Assembly: GCA_964628435.1 (NCBI GenBank)
Contig: CAZVON010000014.1
Location: 1-24,705 of the forward strand
Direction: 5' to 3'
Length of the DNA stretch: 24,705 nucleotides
Source: CAZVON01 sp964628435
GTDB lineage: Bacteria > Patescibacteriota > Microgenomatia > Levybacterales > UBA12049
The notes under the pieces are model-generated. The model saw nothing but the letters and a program-made list of their open reading frames with translations, did not search any database and was not told the DNA's origin. Positions 11,828 to 19,745 of the stretch are shown here, one piece after another; within the stretch, counting starts at the first letter, position 1; each line of letters begins with the position of its first letter. A program made the translations under genes and the position numbers.

Positions 11828-13162
11828 ATGTATACCTCATTAACGCAGCTTTCAGATGACCTTTCTCAAGTTTATCAAAAGACTGATTCTACACCTTGGG
11901 TAACAAACCCAAAACTTCTTTCTGAAAAAATTATTGACAACCTTATTTATACAGCGGTTTTTACATCTGACAACACCCTAAAAAAAGAAACACGAGTAGC
12001 GATTCGAGACCTAGCAACTGCTTTTGGTATTATACCCTCTTCGATTCACTTTTTTTACGCAGCAATTGGTAGTGGGAAAGTTAAACCAGACTTTACTGTT
12101 CCTGCTATTAACATTCGTACTCTTACCTATGATACTGCACGTACCGTTTTCCGTTTGATGAATACTTATAACATTGGTACGGTAATTTTTGAAATCGCTC
12201 GGTCTGAAATTCAATATACTGATCAACGGCCAGATGAATACGTAGGTGCAGTACTAGCAGCTGCTATTAAAGAAGGTTATCGCGGCCCTGTATATATTCA
12301 GGCTGATCATTGCCAACTGAGCAAAAACAAATTTGCTCAAAACCCAGATGAAGAAATAAATAACATCAAATCGTTAGTCAAAGAATCCATTGAAGCAGGA
12401 TTTTATAATATTGACATTGATGCGTCAACACTCGTTGACCTGTCAAAACCAACCCAAGATGAACAACAGAAAACCAATTACGAAGTTACCGCACAGCTTA
12501 CTGAATATATTCGAAGTCTTGAACCTAAAAACACAACTATCTCTATAGGCGGTGAGATTGGGCATATTGGTGGTAAAAATAGTACTACTTTGGAATTTGA
12601 AGCATTTATGAATGGCTATCTAAAACTGCTAAACGGTAGCACAGGAATCAGTAAAGTAAGTGTACAAACAGGGACAACTCATGGTGGCGTACCTTTACCT
12701 GATGGAAAAATTGCTGATGTCAAACTGGATTTTGAAGTCCTCAAACTCATCAGCAAGGTCGCGCGTACCAAGTATCATATTGGCGGATCAGTTCAGCATG
12801 GTGCTTCTACCCTTCCCAATGAACTGTTTAGTAAATTTCCGCAAAATAGTACTCTTGAAATCCATTTAGCAACTGGTTTTCAGAATATTGTGTACGAGAC
12901 GATTCCCTCCTCTCTGCGCAACCAAATGCACGCGTGGGTAAAACAAAATTTGCAGAAAGAAAAAGAGGATGCATGGAATGAAGAACAGTTTATATATAAA
13001 ACCCGAAAAAAAGCACTCGGTCCTTTTAAACAGAAACTCTGGAATCTTTCTGAAAACGAAAAGCAACCAATTATACAAAAACTGGAAGACCAATTTGCGT
13101 TTTTGTTTGAACAACTGAATATCAAAAATACCAAGAAACTGGTAGAAAACTATATCCAATGA
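11828..13162 (+). CDS. fba: Class II fructose-bisphosphate aldolase family protein (long form)
   Basis: A 444-residue Zn-dependent aldolase-family TIM barrel; it joins or splits DHAP and glyceraldehyde-3-P (fructose-1,6-bisphosphate). Metal and substrate residues are visible: QADH (H161), GGEIGHIGG (E243, H246), SVQTGTTHGG (near 278-287) and IGGSVQHGAST (H324). It is longer than the ~300-350 of common class II enzymes, with an N-terminal ~60-residue helical part and a C-terminal ~95-residue charged helical tail (from WVKQNLQKEKED). Substrate could instead be tagatose-bisphosphate or another ketose phosphate. The FBPase gene follows with an ATGA overlap, so reversal of glycolysis (FBP synthesis then dephosphorylation) is the natural reading. 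Confidence 0.88.
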   Translation: MYTSLTQLSDDLSQVYQKTDSTPWVTNPKLLSEKIIDNLIYTAVFTSDNTLKKETRVAIRDLATAFGIIPSSIHFFYAAIGSGKVKPDFTVPAINIRTLTYDTARTVFRLMNTYNIGTVIFEIARSEIQYTDQRPDEYVGAVLAAAIKEGYRGPVYIQADHCQLSKNKFAQNPDEEINNIKSLVKESIEAGFYNIDIDASTLVDLSKPTQDEQQKTNYEVTAQLTEYIRSLEPKNTTISIGGEIGHIGGKNSTTLEFEAFMNGYLKLLNGSTGISKVSVQTGTTHGGVPLPDGKIADVKLDFEVLKLISKVARTKYHIGGSVQHGASTLPNELFSKFPQNSTLEIHLATGFQNIVYETIPSSLRNQMHAWVKQNLQKEKEDAWNEEQFIYKTRKKALGPFKQKLWNLSENEKQPIIQKLEDQFAFLFEQLNIKNTKKLVENYIQ

Positions 13163-14097
13163 ACAAACCCGTCTCCCTGATAGAATTTATCCTCGAGGAA
13201 GAACGAGGATTTAAAAACGCAAAAGGTAATTTTACTCTCCTTCTTACCCAACTAGAATACGCTACCAAAATTATTGCTGCCCATGTAAAAAAAGCAGGTC
13301 TTGTTGATATCTTAGGAGCAACTGGAGACAAAAATCAATCTTTAGATGAAGTCCAAAAGATGGATGTCTTTGCCAACCAACTGATATTAGAGGTTCTTGC
13401 TTCAACCAAACAAGTTGCCATTGCCGCGTCTGAGGAAATGGAACAAGAAGTGAATCTTACCAAAAACGGTGAATATATAGTGTTTTTTGATCCATTAGAC
13501 GGTTCCTCCAATACGGATGTAAATGTAAGCATTGGCACGATTTTTTCTATCTATCACAAGTCTTATTCAGTCCTGCAGCCAGGAACCAAACAAGTTGCAG
13601 CTGGATATGTCTTGTATGGATCCAGTGACATGTTCGTCTATACTGTAGGCAATGGGGTGAATGGGTTTACCTTAGATCCATCCATTGGCAGTTTCTTGCT
13701 TTCTCATCCAAACATCAAAATTCCGCAAAAAGGATCAATATACTCAATCAACGAAGCAAACTCACTTTATTATGATAGGAATTTATTAGGGTATATTCGC
13801 TTGCTCAAAACAAAGGAGTACAAAGCACGGTATATTGGTTCACTCGTTGCAGATGTTCACCGCACTCTTTTAAAAGGTGGCATTTTCCTCTACCCTGCTG
13901 ATAATAAAAATACTTCTGGGAAATTGCGGCTTATGTATGAAGTAAATCCCATAAGTTTTATTATACAACAAGCAGGCGGCAAATCAATTGGTATTAACAA
14001 TAAAGATCCAAGGTTACTAATCCCTCTGTCTCTTCACCAAAAAACCCCAGTAATTTTGGGAAGTCCCCATGAAATAAACCAATATCTAAAATATTGA
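13159..14097 (+). CDS. fbp: Fructose-1,6-bisphosphatase, class I
   Basis: 312 residues. It hydrolyses FBP to fructose-6-P, the committed gluconeogenic step, using Mg. Family motifs: SEEME (residues ~91-95), FFDPLDGSSNTDVNVSIGTIF (~109-129, metal ligands D and D), GYVLYGSSDMFVYTVG, and GKLRLMYEVNPISFIIQQAGG near 253-273. The length is close to the usual 330. It overlaps the aldolase stop (ATGA, 13159-13162) and is translated with it. Its stop (14097) is just 3 bp before copy 2 of the GTCA promoter. The TGA stop confirms the standard code. Confidence 0.95.
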   Translation: MNKPVSLIEFILEEERGFKNAKGNFTLLLTQLEYATKIIAAHVKKAGLVDILGATGDKNQSLDEVQKMDVFANQLILEVLASTKQVAIAASEEMEQEVNLTKNGEYIVFFDPLDGSSNTDVNVSIGTIFSIYHKSYSVLQPGTKQVAAGYVLYGSSDMFVYTVGNGVNGFTLDPSIGSFLLSHPNIKIPQKGSIYSINEANSLYYDRNLLGYIRLLKTKEYKARYIGSLVADVHRTLLKGGIFLYPADNKNTSGKLRLMYEVNPISFIIQQAGGKSIGINNKDPRLLIPLSLHQKTPVILGSPHEINQYLKY

Positions 14098-14100
14098 TGG

Positions 14101-14168
14101 TTTTGTCAGGTTGATGTCAGTGTTGTGTTTGCAATCCGTCAAGCAGACTTTTTTTTTGCCTATATAAT
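14101..14168 (+). promoter_or_regulatory. GTCA-repeat promoter, copy 2 (upstream of 14175)
   Basis: TTTTGTCAGGTTG (14101-14113), ATGTCA (14114-14119) and CGTCAAGCA (14137-14145), with cores at 14105, 14116 and 14138 (+0, +11, +33). TATAAT (14163-14168) follows 17 bp after CAAGCA, and the ATG comes 6 nt later. Confidence 0.87.
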
Positions 14169-14174
14169 GTCTAT

Positions 14175-14423
14175 ATGAGAATTACAGAACTTAGTCCGGA
14201 ATTGCGAATGTATCGCGCAGAAACGTATGGAGCGCTTCCAGCAACAGAGGATGGTGAATATCACACGCAAGTTACTCCTGATCTAGGAGGAGAACAAGTG
14301 GCAAAAGTAACCATTTGGGAAGTAACAGACAATCTTAATCCACATGACGCACTCATCCCAGAGGGGAAATGGATACAACTTCCTGCCCCATTTAGATCTC
14401 CTTTACACACCTCAAAAAGATAA
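14175..14423 (+). CDS. Unknown small protein, GTCA-promoter controlled
   Basis: 82 residues, no recognised domain, no TM or signal. It begins MRITELSPELRMYRAETYGA and contains a strand-like stretch VAKVTIWEVTDNL near the middle. The start is fixed by the -10 six bases upstream; there is no Shine-Dalgarno. It is transcribed alone as far as can be seen (170 bp to the next gene, which has its own promoter). Reality is supported mainly by the promoter geometry shared with 11354 and 14595. Confidence 0.7.
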   Translation: MRITELSPELRMYRAETYGALPATEDGEYHTQVTPDLGGEQVAKVTIWEVTDNLNPHDALIPEGKWIQLPAPFRSPLHTSKR

Positions 14424-14508
14424 GTTTATTTATAACACTCAACCATCCGTTAATCCAAAGTAGTATTCACTAGCGTAATATTAACTCCCAGTTTATTTGC
14501 TAATTACT

Positions 14509-14588
14509 TTTTGTCAGGTTGGTGTCATTAACCTGTTATTATCTGGTCTTCTTAGCGTCAAGCACTTTAGGTAGCTATTGTTTAAAAT
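14509..14588 (+). promoter_or_regulatory. GTCA-repeat promoter, copy 3 (upstream of 14595)
   Basis: TTTTGTCAGGTTG (14509-14521), GTGTCA (14522-14527) and CGTCAAGCA (14556-14564). Cores start at 14513, 14524 and 14557 (+0, +11, +44): one helical turn more than copies 1 and 2 but still in phase. TAAAAT (14583-14588) comes 18 bp after CAAGCA, and the ATG 6 nt on. Confidence 0.85.
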
Positions 14589-14594
14589 GATAAA

Positions 14595-14852
14595 ATGTCA
14601 GTTATTAGCGAACAAAGTCGATCAGTAGATCTTGAGAAACAACCTGTTATAGCACGTACTCATGCAAGAAATGGCAAAATATCTATTCCTTTTCCTATTG
14701 AATCACTCCCCATGACCTTTACCCCACAAGACAGACCAGCGATTATTCAGCCAGATCAACGACAAGTTATTTCCCAAAAGGTGTTTGAAGCCACTGGAAA
14801 TAGACCGCATAATGTCTTTCAACTTGGACAATACCGACGATATGTGAAATAG
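14595..14852 (+). CDS. Unknown small protein, GTCA-promoter controlled
   Basis: 85 residues, no recognised domain. The N-terminus is polar (SVISEQSRSVDLEKQPVIA), followed by a Pro-rich middle (FPIESLPMTFTPQDRPAIIQ) and a basic C-terminus (ATGNRPHNVFQLGQYRRYVK). It is soluble by appearance. The start is set by the TAAAAT -10 six bases upstream. It shares no obvious sequence with the 14175 protein, only the promoter. The nth gene follows 37 bp later with its own -10. Confidence 0.68.
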   Translation: MSVISEQSRSVDLEKQPVIARTHARNGKISIPFPIESLPMTFTPQDRPAIIQPDQRQVISQKVFEATGNRPHNVFQLGQYRRYVK

Positions 14853-14873
14853 CTCCAATACTCCTTTTCAATA

Positions 14874-14882
14874 TGCTACAAT
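14874..14882 (+). promoter_or_regulatory. Extended -10 promoter of nth, leaderless
   Basis: TGCTACAAT (TGn plus TACAAT at 14877-14882); the nth ATG is 7 nt downstream at 14890. No convincing -35, in keeping with an extended -10. Confidence 0.65.
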
Positions 14883-14889
14883 AACCAAA

Positions 14890-15603
14890 ATGACGAGTAT
14901 AAAACAAAGGGCTCAGTTAGTATTATCTTTATTAAAAACTCACTATCCCCATGCCAAAATAATTTTAACCTACGAAAACAACTGGGAGCTTTTGGCAGCA
15001 GTCATTTTATCAGCACAATGTACAGACGTAATGGTAAACAAAGTAACATCAAAGATATTTCCAAAATACCGTAAAGAATCTCAAAGCACAAAACTCAAAG
15101 CGCAAAACTACAACCTTAAATTCAAAACTCTCAATTCTGAGATCATTGAAATACTTAACTTTGCCATAGTTAATCTTGATGAGCTTGAGCAGGATATTAA
15201 GTCAACCGGGTTTTATAAGAACAAGGCAAAAAATATTCAAGCTGCTGCCAAGGTAATTTTGGAAAAGTTTAACGGACATATTCCACAGACTATGGAAGAT
15301 ATGCTTACGGTTCCAGGAGTTGGCAGAAAAACAGCAAACGTGGTACTTGGCAACGCGTATGGAATTGTTGAAGGGATTGCTGTTGATACGCATGTTAAAA
15401 AACAAGCACAGAAGTTTGGATTTACCAAGCAAACAACTCCTGATAAAATCGAACAGGACCTCATGAAGCTTTTTCCTAAAAAGGAATGGTTTCCACTCAC
15501 CTATCTTCTGATTGAACATGGACGAGCGATGAGAAAGTCAAAAAAAACTCCTTGTAAGGTATGTATAGGAGATGCTTGCTCTTTACGTGAGTATAACAAT
15601 TAA
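14890..15603 (+). CDS. nth: Endonuclease III-like DNA glycosylase, with an insertion and an incomplete Fe-S motif
   Basis: 237 residues. Nth removes oxidised pyrimidines and nicks the abasic site. The helix-hairpin-helix and catalytic residues are intact: LTVPGVGRKTANVVL with Lys147, AVDTHV with Asp166, and SAQCTDVMVNKVT near 41-53. Residues about 62-86 (ESQSTKLKAQNYNLKFKTLN) are an insertion encoded partly by a 14-bp duplication. The C-terminal 4Fe-4S motif is abnormal: only C222, C225 and C230 remain. The position of the first Cys (E. coli HGRYTC) is Arg here (HGRAMR), and the last spacing is 4 instead of 5. It may bind no cluster. The stop overlaps the convergent DUF475 stop in TTAA (15600-15603). 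Confidence 0.93.
   Translation: MTSIKQRAQLVLSLLKTHYPHAKIILTYENNWELLAAVILSAQCTDVMVNKVTSKIFPKYRKESQSTKLKAQNYNLKFKTLNSEIIEILNFAIVNLDELEQDIKSTGFYKNKAKNIQAAAKVILEKFNGHIPQTMEDMLTVPGVGRKTANVVLGNAYGIVEGIAVDTHVKKQAQKFGFTKQTTPDKIEQDLMKLFPKKEWFPLTYLLIEHGRAMRKSKKTPCKVCIGDACSLREYNN
15081..15108. repeat. 14-bp tandem duplication inside nth
   Basis: TCAAAGCACAAAAC is followed by TCAAAGCGCAAAAC (one mismatch). It encodes part of the non-conserved insertion after KIFPKYRK; the following AT-rich bases (to about 15140) continue a similar pattern loosely. Confidence 0.7.
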
Positions 15604-16508
15604 CCAGTCTCACGCATTGATTTGTATAAGAAATATCCAACTACCCCAAACGTGGTAAGCGGAGACAACCAGTGTGGAATATGGAATCCAAAACTATCCA
15701 GCACCATAATTGTGCCAAGAGCTAAAATTGAGTACATGGCGCCATTTTTCAAATACCGATACTTTTTGATCCGATCAATATTGCCAATGGTTAATTGACG
15801 AAGCACAATTGCTCCCAAACCATTTCCAAATAATATCAGTGGAACCGATAAGGTAAACGCAAACGCACCTAAAACTCCGTCAATAGAAAAGGTTGCGTCG
15901 ATTACTTCTAAATATAAAATTTTACTAACATCCGAACGTCCTATTTCCATTAACCGTTTTTCTTCTTGCTGCGCATTCTGTTTGAATCCATGGGTAATAA
16001 AAAATGCTGTTGAGCCGACTACCGCACCAAATGCCATGAAAGGATTTGTCTGAAGCGCAAACCAGACAATTACTGCAAGCACCACGGAAACTATTGCGTA
16101 AAACCATACCCCCTGAGCATGGAAAAACCGTTCGCCTTTTAAACCATAGTTTTTCGGTTCTAAAAACAACCAATGGAAGAATAAAAAGACCAAAAAGGTT
16201 CCCCCACCAATCAAGAGTAATGGCGCTGAAGATTCAATTGCCTTAATAACGAATGGATCATTGCTAAATGTCGCTGTTAATGCGCCAATTGGACCAAGAG
16301 ACGGTACTGTTGCCCAAACAATCCCCCATGGCAAAAAACCTCTTATAATAAACACCGCAAATAATAATCCCCAGAATAAAAACCACTGACGCGCTTTTTT
16401 GCCCATGGTCGAAAGCACTTCGGCGTTAATAATGGCATTATCAACACTGCTGATTATTTCAAACAGCGATAATCCTAAGACGGTAAAAAGCACAGCAAAT
16501 AAATCCAT
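15600..16508 (-). CDS. DUF475 / TerC-like integral membrane protein
   Basis: 302 residues, about eight to nine hydrophobic helices. Hallmarks of the TerC/DUF475 group: SLFEIISSVDNAIINAEVL near 14-32 (acidic Asp/Glu in the first helix) and LEVIDATFSIDGVLGAFAF near 205-223, the two internally related metal-binding-like repeats. TerC-type proteins are thought to handle Mn or other cations, or tellurite resistance; no substrate is assignable here. It is transcribed alone from a -10 at 16517-16522 and converges on nth with stops sharing TTAA. Confidence 0.9.
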   Translation of the reverse strand: MDLFAVLFTVLGLSLFEIISSVDNAIINAEVLSTMGKKARQWFLFWGLLFAVFIIRGFLPWGIVWATVPSLGPIGALTATFSNDPFVIKAIESSAPLLLIGGGTFLVFLFFHWLFLEPKNYGLKGERFFHAQGVWFYAIVSVVLAVIVWFALQTNPFMAFGAVVGSTAFFITHGFKQNAQQEEKRLMEIGRSDVSKILYLEVIDATFSIDGVLGAFAFTLSVPLILFGNGLGAIVLRQLTIGNIDRIKKYRYLKNGAMYSILALGTIMVLDSFGFHIPHWLSPLTTFGVVGYFLYKSMRETG

Positions 16509-16516
16509 AATGGTTT

Positions 16517-16522
16517 ATTATA
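16517..16522 (-). promoter_or_regulatory. -10 element of the DUF475 gene, leaderless
   Basis: Minus strand TATAAT, 8 nt before the ATG at 16508. The -35 at 17 bp is poor (AACACA). Confidence 0.65.
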
Positions 16523-16543
16523 CAAAAAGATCACCCTCTTGTG

Positions 16544-19276
16544 TTATCTTTGGGTGAATTCGAGGGTAAAATACGTGTCTTGGGTAAGCCTATTTAAATA
16601 CGACACTTTATTTGGCTGCTTCGTAAATCCACGTGGAATGCGAAACGCAGTCAATGAAGCAGGATGAGAAAATGTAAAAAGAAAAGGATCTTGGTCGGTG
16701 CCCGGCTGCTTAAATAAAACATGATCGTATAAAAACACAGGAGACTTCAGATCTGTTTTTTGAGGCAATATATACGCTATTTTCACAGTTTTTGATTTTC
16801 CAGCCGCAACCACAACTAACAATCCATAAATCGTTTTTCCCCGCTCGTCATACTGATCTACTTCAAGCTGTGTTGGCGGGACAAACCCTTTTTTTTCATA
16901 TATCGAAAAATCTGTTATGGCTGGCGTTATCTTTTGAATCTGCCCATCAATGGTAACCGATGTAAGACGCGCTCCCAATGGGACAATAAAGCGAATGTAT
17001 GCTTTATAATCACCACCTGGCCATATAGTACTTCTATTGGTGTAATACGCGGTAACGTTTGAGGAAATCTCTCCTTGATTATTGAGCATTACCTCTTGTT
17101 TTACTTTTCGTTCAATAAAATAATTGGCTTTGTTTATGCCAAGATTTGCTTCATTGATCCCCAAAAAATCGAGAATTTGTCCCTCTTTTTTCTCCCGAGT
17201 ATCCAAAAGCGATGAAGAATACCCTTCAACTTCGTAAAGGCTGGCAAGAGCAGGTTTACTAAACGAAAAGAGAATATGTTTTTCAGTTATCCCTTCATAC
17301 GCTGCCTGAGCCAGCTTATCATAGGGCAGAATTTTTTGGGTGGTTAATTTCTGCTGTATAGCGGCAAACAAGGCTTTTAAGAAGTCTTTCTTTTGCGTTG
17401 ACCCTGGGAAAAAATCTTTTTCTGCATGGCGTTGAGTAACCAAATAAAAATTATCAGCAGTAACCGTTTGTTGATAGTCTGGAACATATACTGATCGCAG
17501 CGCTGAAACGACATGTTTTGCAAACGAGACATCAATAGCAATGACTCCATCAACTACCATACCAGTTTCCTGCTGCAAGAAATAGGCTGCATTCGAGGCC
17601 GCTTTGGAAAAATCAACGTCAAAATTTGAGTCCCGTAAATACCAGTGTACTGATGGAAGATAACGTCTAAGAGGAAATGGCGGCTCTACATGACCTTTTA
17701 ACTGACCATCTGCATCATAGACATCGTGAATGGTAAAATCTACCAGCCGTCCATTGTCAAACCGCATCAATCCATAAGAGCCAATAAATCCGCCTGTTGG
17801 TCGAAGCTCCATGTTATTTTGAAACAAAACCAAATACGATCGTTTCTCCCCTACCCCCAGTATTTCAGGGATACTTTGTAAAAGCGTTGTTGCCAAAGGC
17901 ATGATTTTTTGCATATTCTCGATTCTTTTTTCATTTAGGTACTGATTGCTCTTGATAAGATTATCAAACATCCTGTTTGAGGGATCTTGAAATTCAACAT
18001 GCAACTTCTGAAAAGAAAGAAGCGCGCCATTGAGTTGCCGTACCGAAGAAGTAATATCACTTTGCGGTTGAATGCTTTTCCCTGTAAGCACTGCGCGGAT
18101 TTTTTCAAGACTTGCCAGTGATTCTGTACTTACCATAGACACTTCTTGCGCAAGAGAAAGGTTTTTAACCAAAAGGGCTGCCCATGTGGTTTTTCCAATC
18201 ATTGTCAATTCAGCTTCAAGAAACCATGCTGGTTTTGATGCTATAGCAAATGCCGTATGCGAAGCAGAACCACTACGCATGGCTTGCTGTATATTTCCTG
18301 TTGAGATTTCTTTTTCAAGGCGCGTAAGTTGGTAGATCCCATACCCGGCAAAAAACATCGTAGCAAGCAGTGGGAAAAAAATAAGGGTAATCACGAGTAA
18401 AAAAAACATCTTTAGTATAGCTTTTTTAGATACCGGTGACCGACGCGGCCTGGCATGAATTTTTTGAGAGTGTTGTATTGCCTGTTTTATCGATGGAGTT
18501 TGTTGGTCTATCAAATAGGTTTGCTTGAGTCGCTCTTGCCATTGGTAGTGTGTTCCTAACAGATAGACTGCGTTTGCTAAAAAAGAGGGATTCTGTTGTT
18601 GAGAGGCACTCTGATGCTGATCAAAATCAACCTTTACCAATGGATCTATTTTTTGAATAAACCGAACAAAGGAAAGCTCTGTAATTGGATGAGGCTCAGC
18701 CAACACAAACCATTCTCCCCTTTTTCCAGTGAAAATTATCTGCCGCAAAGCTAATAAGACATCTTCTATATAAACTGGATAGCGATGCGTCAGTCCCATT
18801 GAAGAAAGTCTCACCCGCTTGATACGTAACAGCTCCTCAAGCATGGTATGAATGGGAGAAATTTCTGAGAGTATTTCATTATTTCCAAAAAGATCTCCTA
18901 CCACCACTAAGTTAATCGCTGGATGGAGTTTGTAAAACATCTGCATTGAGATGTTTTGTGTAGAAGACAATGTGGTAAGAATAATGAGCCTACCGTTATC
19001 GTTGGCTGCTTTATCATAAAAATCCTGTAAAAGCACCTCAATTTCTTTTTCTCCATGATATACGACTACAATTGCCGCATAGCTGATATCTGGAATTGTG
19101 GGAATTTTGCGATTATATCCTACTACAGAAACTCTTTGTTGATTAAAAATACGCTGGTATTTAGAAGGAACAACTACTACCAATGGTATTTCCGTTAAAA
19201 ATTGGGCTAGGAGAGTTCCCATTATGCCTTTTTTATCAACAATAAGAACTGGTCGCTTATGCGTGGCAGTTTCCAT
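16544..19276 (-). CDS. DUF4012 membrane-anchored protein with N-terminal Rossmann-like domain
   Basis: 910 residues from the ATG at 19276 (a TTG at 19291 would add five). The N-terminal ~270 residues form a nucleotide-sugar epimerase-like fold (PVLIVDKKGIMGTLLAQFL, degenerate glycine motif). A TM helix lies at about 286-312 (AILKMFFLLVITLIFFPLLA), and the rest is outside. The large C-terminal part is DUF4012: RSYLVLFQNNMELRPTGGFIGSYG, RDSNFDVDFSKAASNAAYFL and GVIAIDVSFAKHVVSAL. DUF4012 proteins resemble LytR-CpsA-Psr-linked surface proteins and occur with polysaccharide genes; this one is the last in an operon with a flippase and a polymerase/ligase. A role in envelope glycan attachment is inferred, not shown. 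Confidence 0.85.
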   Translation of the reverse strand: METATHKRPVLIVDKKGIMGTLLAQFLTEIPLVVVVPSKYQRIFNQQRVSVVGYNRKIPTIPDISYAAIVVVYHGEKEIEVLLQDFYDKAANDNGRLIILTTLSSTQNISMQMFYKLHPAINLVVVGDLFGNNEILSEISPIHTMLEELLRIKRVRLSSMGLTHRYPVYIEDVLLALRQIIFTGKRGEWFVLAEPHPITELSFVRFIQKIDPLVKVDFDQHQSASQQQNPSFLANAVYLLGTHYQWQERLKQTYLIDQQTPSIKQAIQHSQKIHARPRRSPVSKKAILKMFFLLVITLIFFPLLATMFFAGYGIYQLTRLEKEISTGNIQQAMRSGSASHTAFAIASKPAWFLEAELTMIGKTTWAALLVKNLSLAQEVSMVSTESLASLEKIRAVLTGKSIQPQSDITSSVRQLNGALLSFQKLHVEFQDPSNRMFDNLIKSNQYLNEKRIENMQKIMPLATTLLQSIPEILGVGEKRSYLVLFQNNMELRPTGGFIGSYGLMRFDNGRLVDFTIHDVYDADGQLKGHVEPPFPLRRYLPSVHWYLRDSNFDVDFSKAASNAAYFLQQETGMVVDGVIAIDVSFAKHVVSALRSVYVPDYQQTVTADNFYLVTQRHAEKDFFPGSTQKKDFLKALFAAIQQKLTTQKILPYDKLAQAAYEGITEKHILFSFSKPALASLYEVEGYSSSLLDTREKKEGQILDFLGINEANLGINKANYFIERKVKQEVMLNNQGEISSNVTAYYTNRSTIWPGGDYKAYIRFIVPLGARLTSVTIDGQIQKITPAITDFSIYEKKGFVPPTQLEVDQYDERGKTIYGLLVVVAAGKSKTVKIAYILPQKTDLKSPVFLYDHVLFKQPGTDQDPFLFTFSHPASLTAFRIPRGFTKQPNKVSYLNRLTQDTYFTLEFTQR

Positions 19277-19326
19277 GTGTGCTTGAAGCAAAAAGATGTA
19301 TTTTGCCTGGTACTATTGTATGAGAC

Positions 19327-19743
19327 TTATGCAGTATTGTCTAGGGCACGATTCACTAAACGGTCTGCTTCTTTATTTTGCGCCCGCGGAATAAAAGCAT
19401 ACCGTACTGGTTTCCCAAGCAATGGCTCTTTTGTACGAATAGAAAGCACTAACTGCGCAAGCTTGCCATCTTTTACTCGAAATATGCCATTTAATTGAGA
19501 AGCCACTAAATTTGAATCCATATACACGTGGATACGATCATGGGAATTGAGGAGCGCAGGATGATCAATAAGCCACTGAAGGGCTTCGATAACCGCGCGA
19601 TACTCAGCCACATTATTGGTGGTTTCCCCAATCACTTTCCCAATTCTTGCAAGAACTGTTTGGTGGTCATCAACAATATATACTCCTATGGCAGCAGGAC
19701 CTGGATTTCCTCGCGCGCCCCCATCGGTATAAACAATAATCAT
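19327..19743 (-). CDS. rnhA: Ribonuclease HI family protein
   Basis: 138 residues. It cuts RNA in RNA-DNA hybrids. The catalytic acidic set is present: D7 (VYTDGGARGNPGP), E47 (NNVAEYRAVIEAL), D76 (YMDSNLVASQLNG) and D127 (NKEADRLVNRAL). The basic handle region of E. coli RNase HI is missing, so it is of the short, archaeal/Halobacterium-like RNase HI type. It starts 2 bp after the flippase stop and sits inside the long origin operon. Whether its main role is replication-primer removal or transcription R-loops cannot be said. Confidence 0.95.
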   Translation of the reverse strand: MIIVYTDGGARGNPGPAAIGVYIVDDHQTVLARIGKVIGETTNNVAEYRAVIEALQWLIDHPALLNSHDRIHVYMDSNLVASQLNGIFRVKDGKLAQLVLSIRTKEPLLGKPVRYAFIPRAQNKEADRLVNRALDNTA

Positions 19744-19745
19744 AG

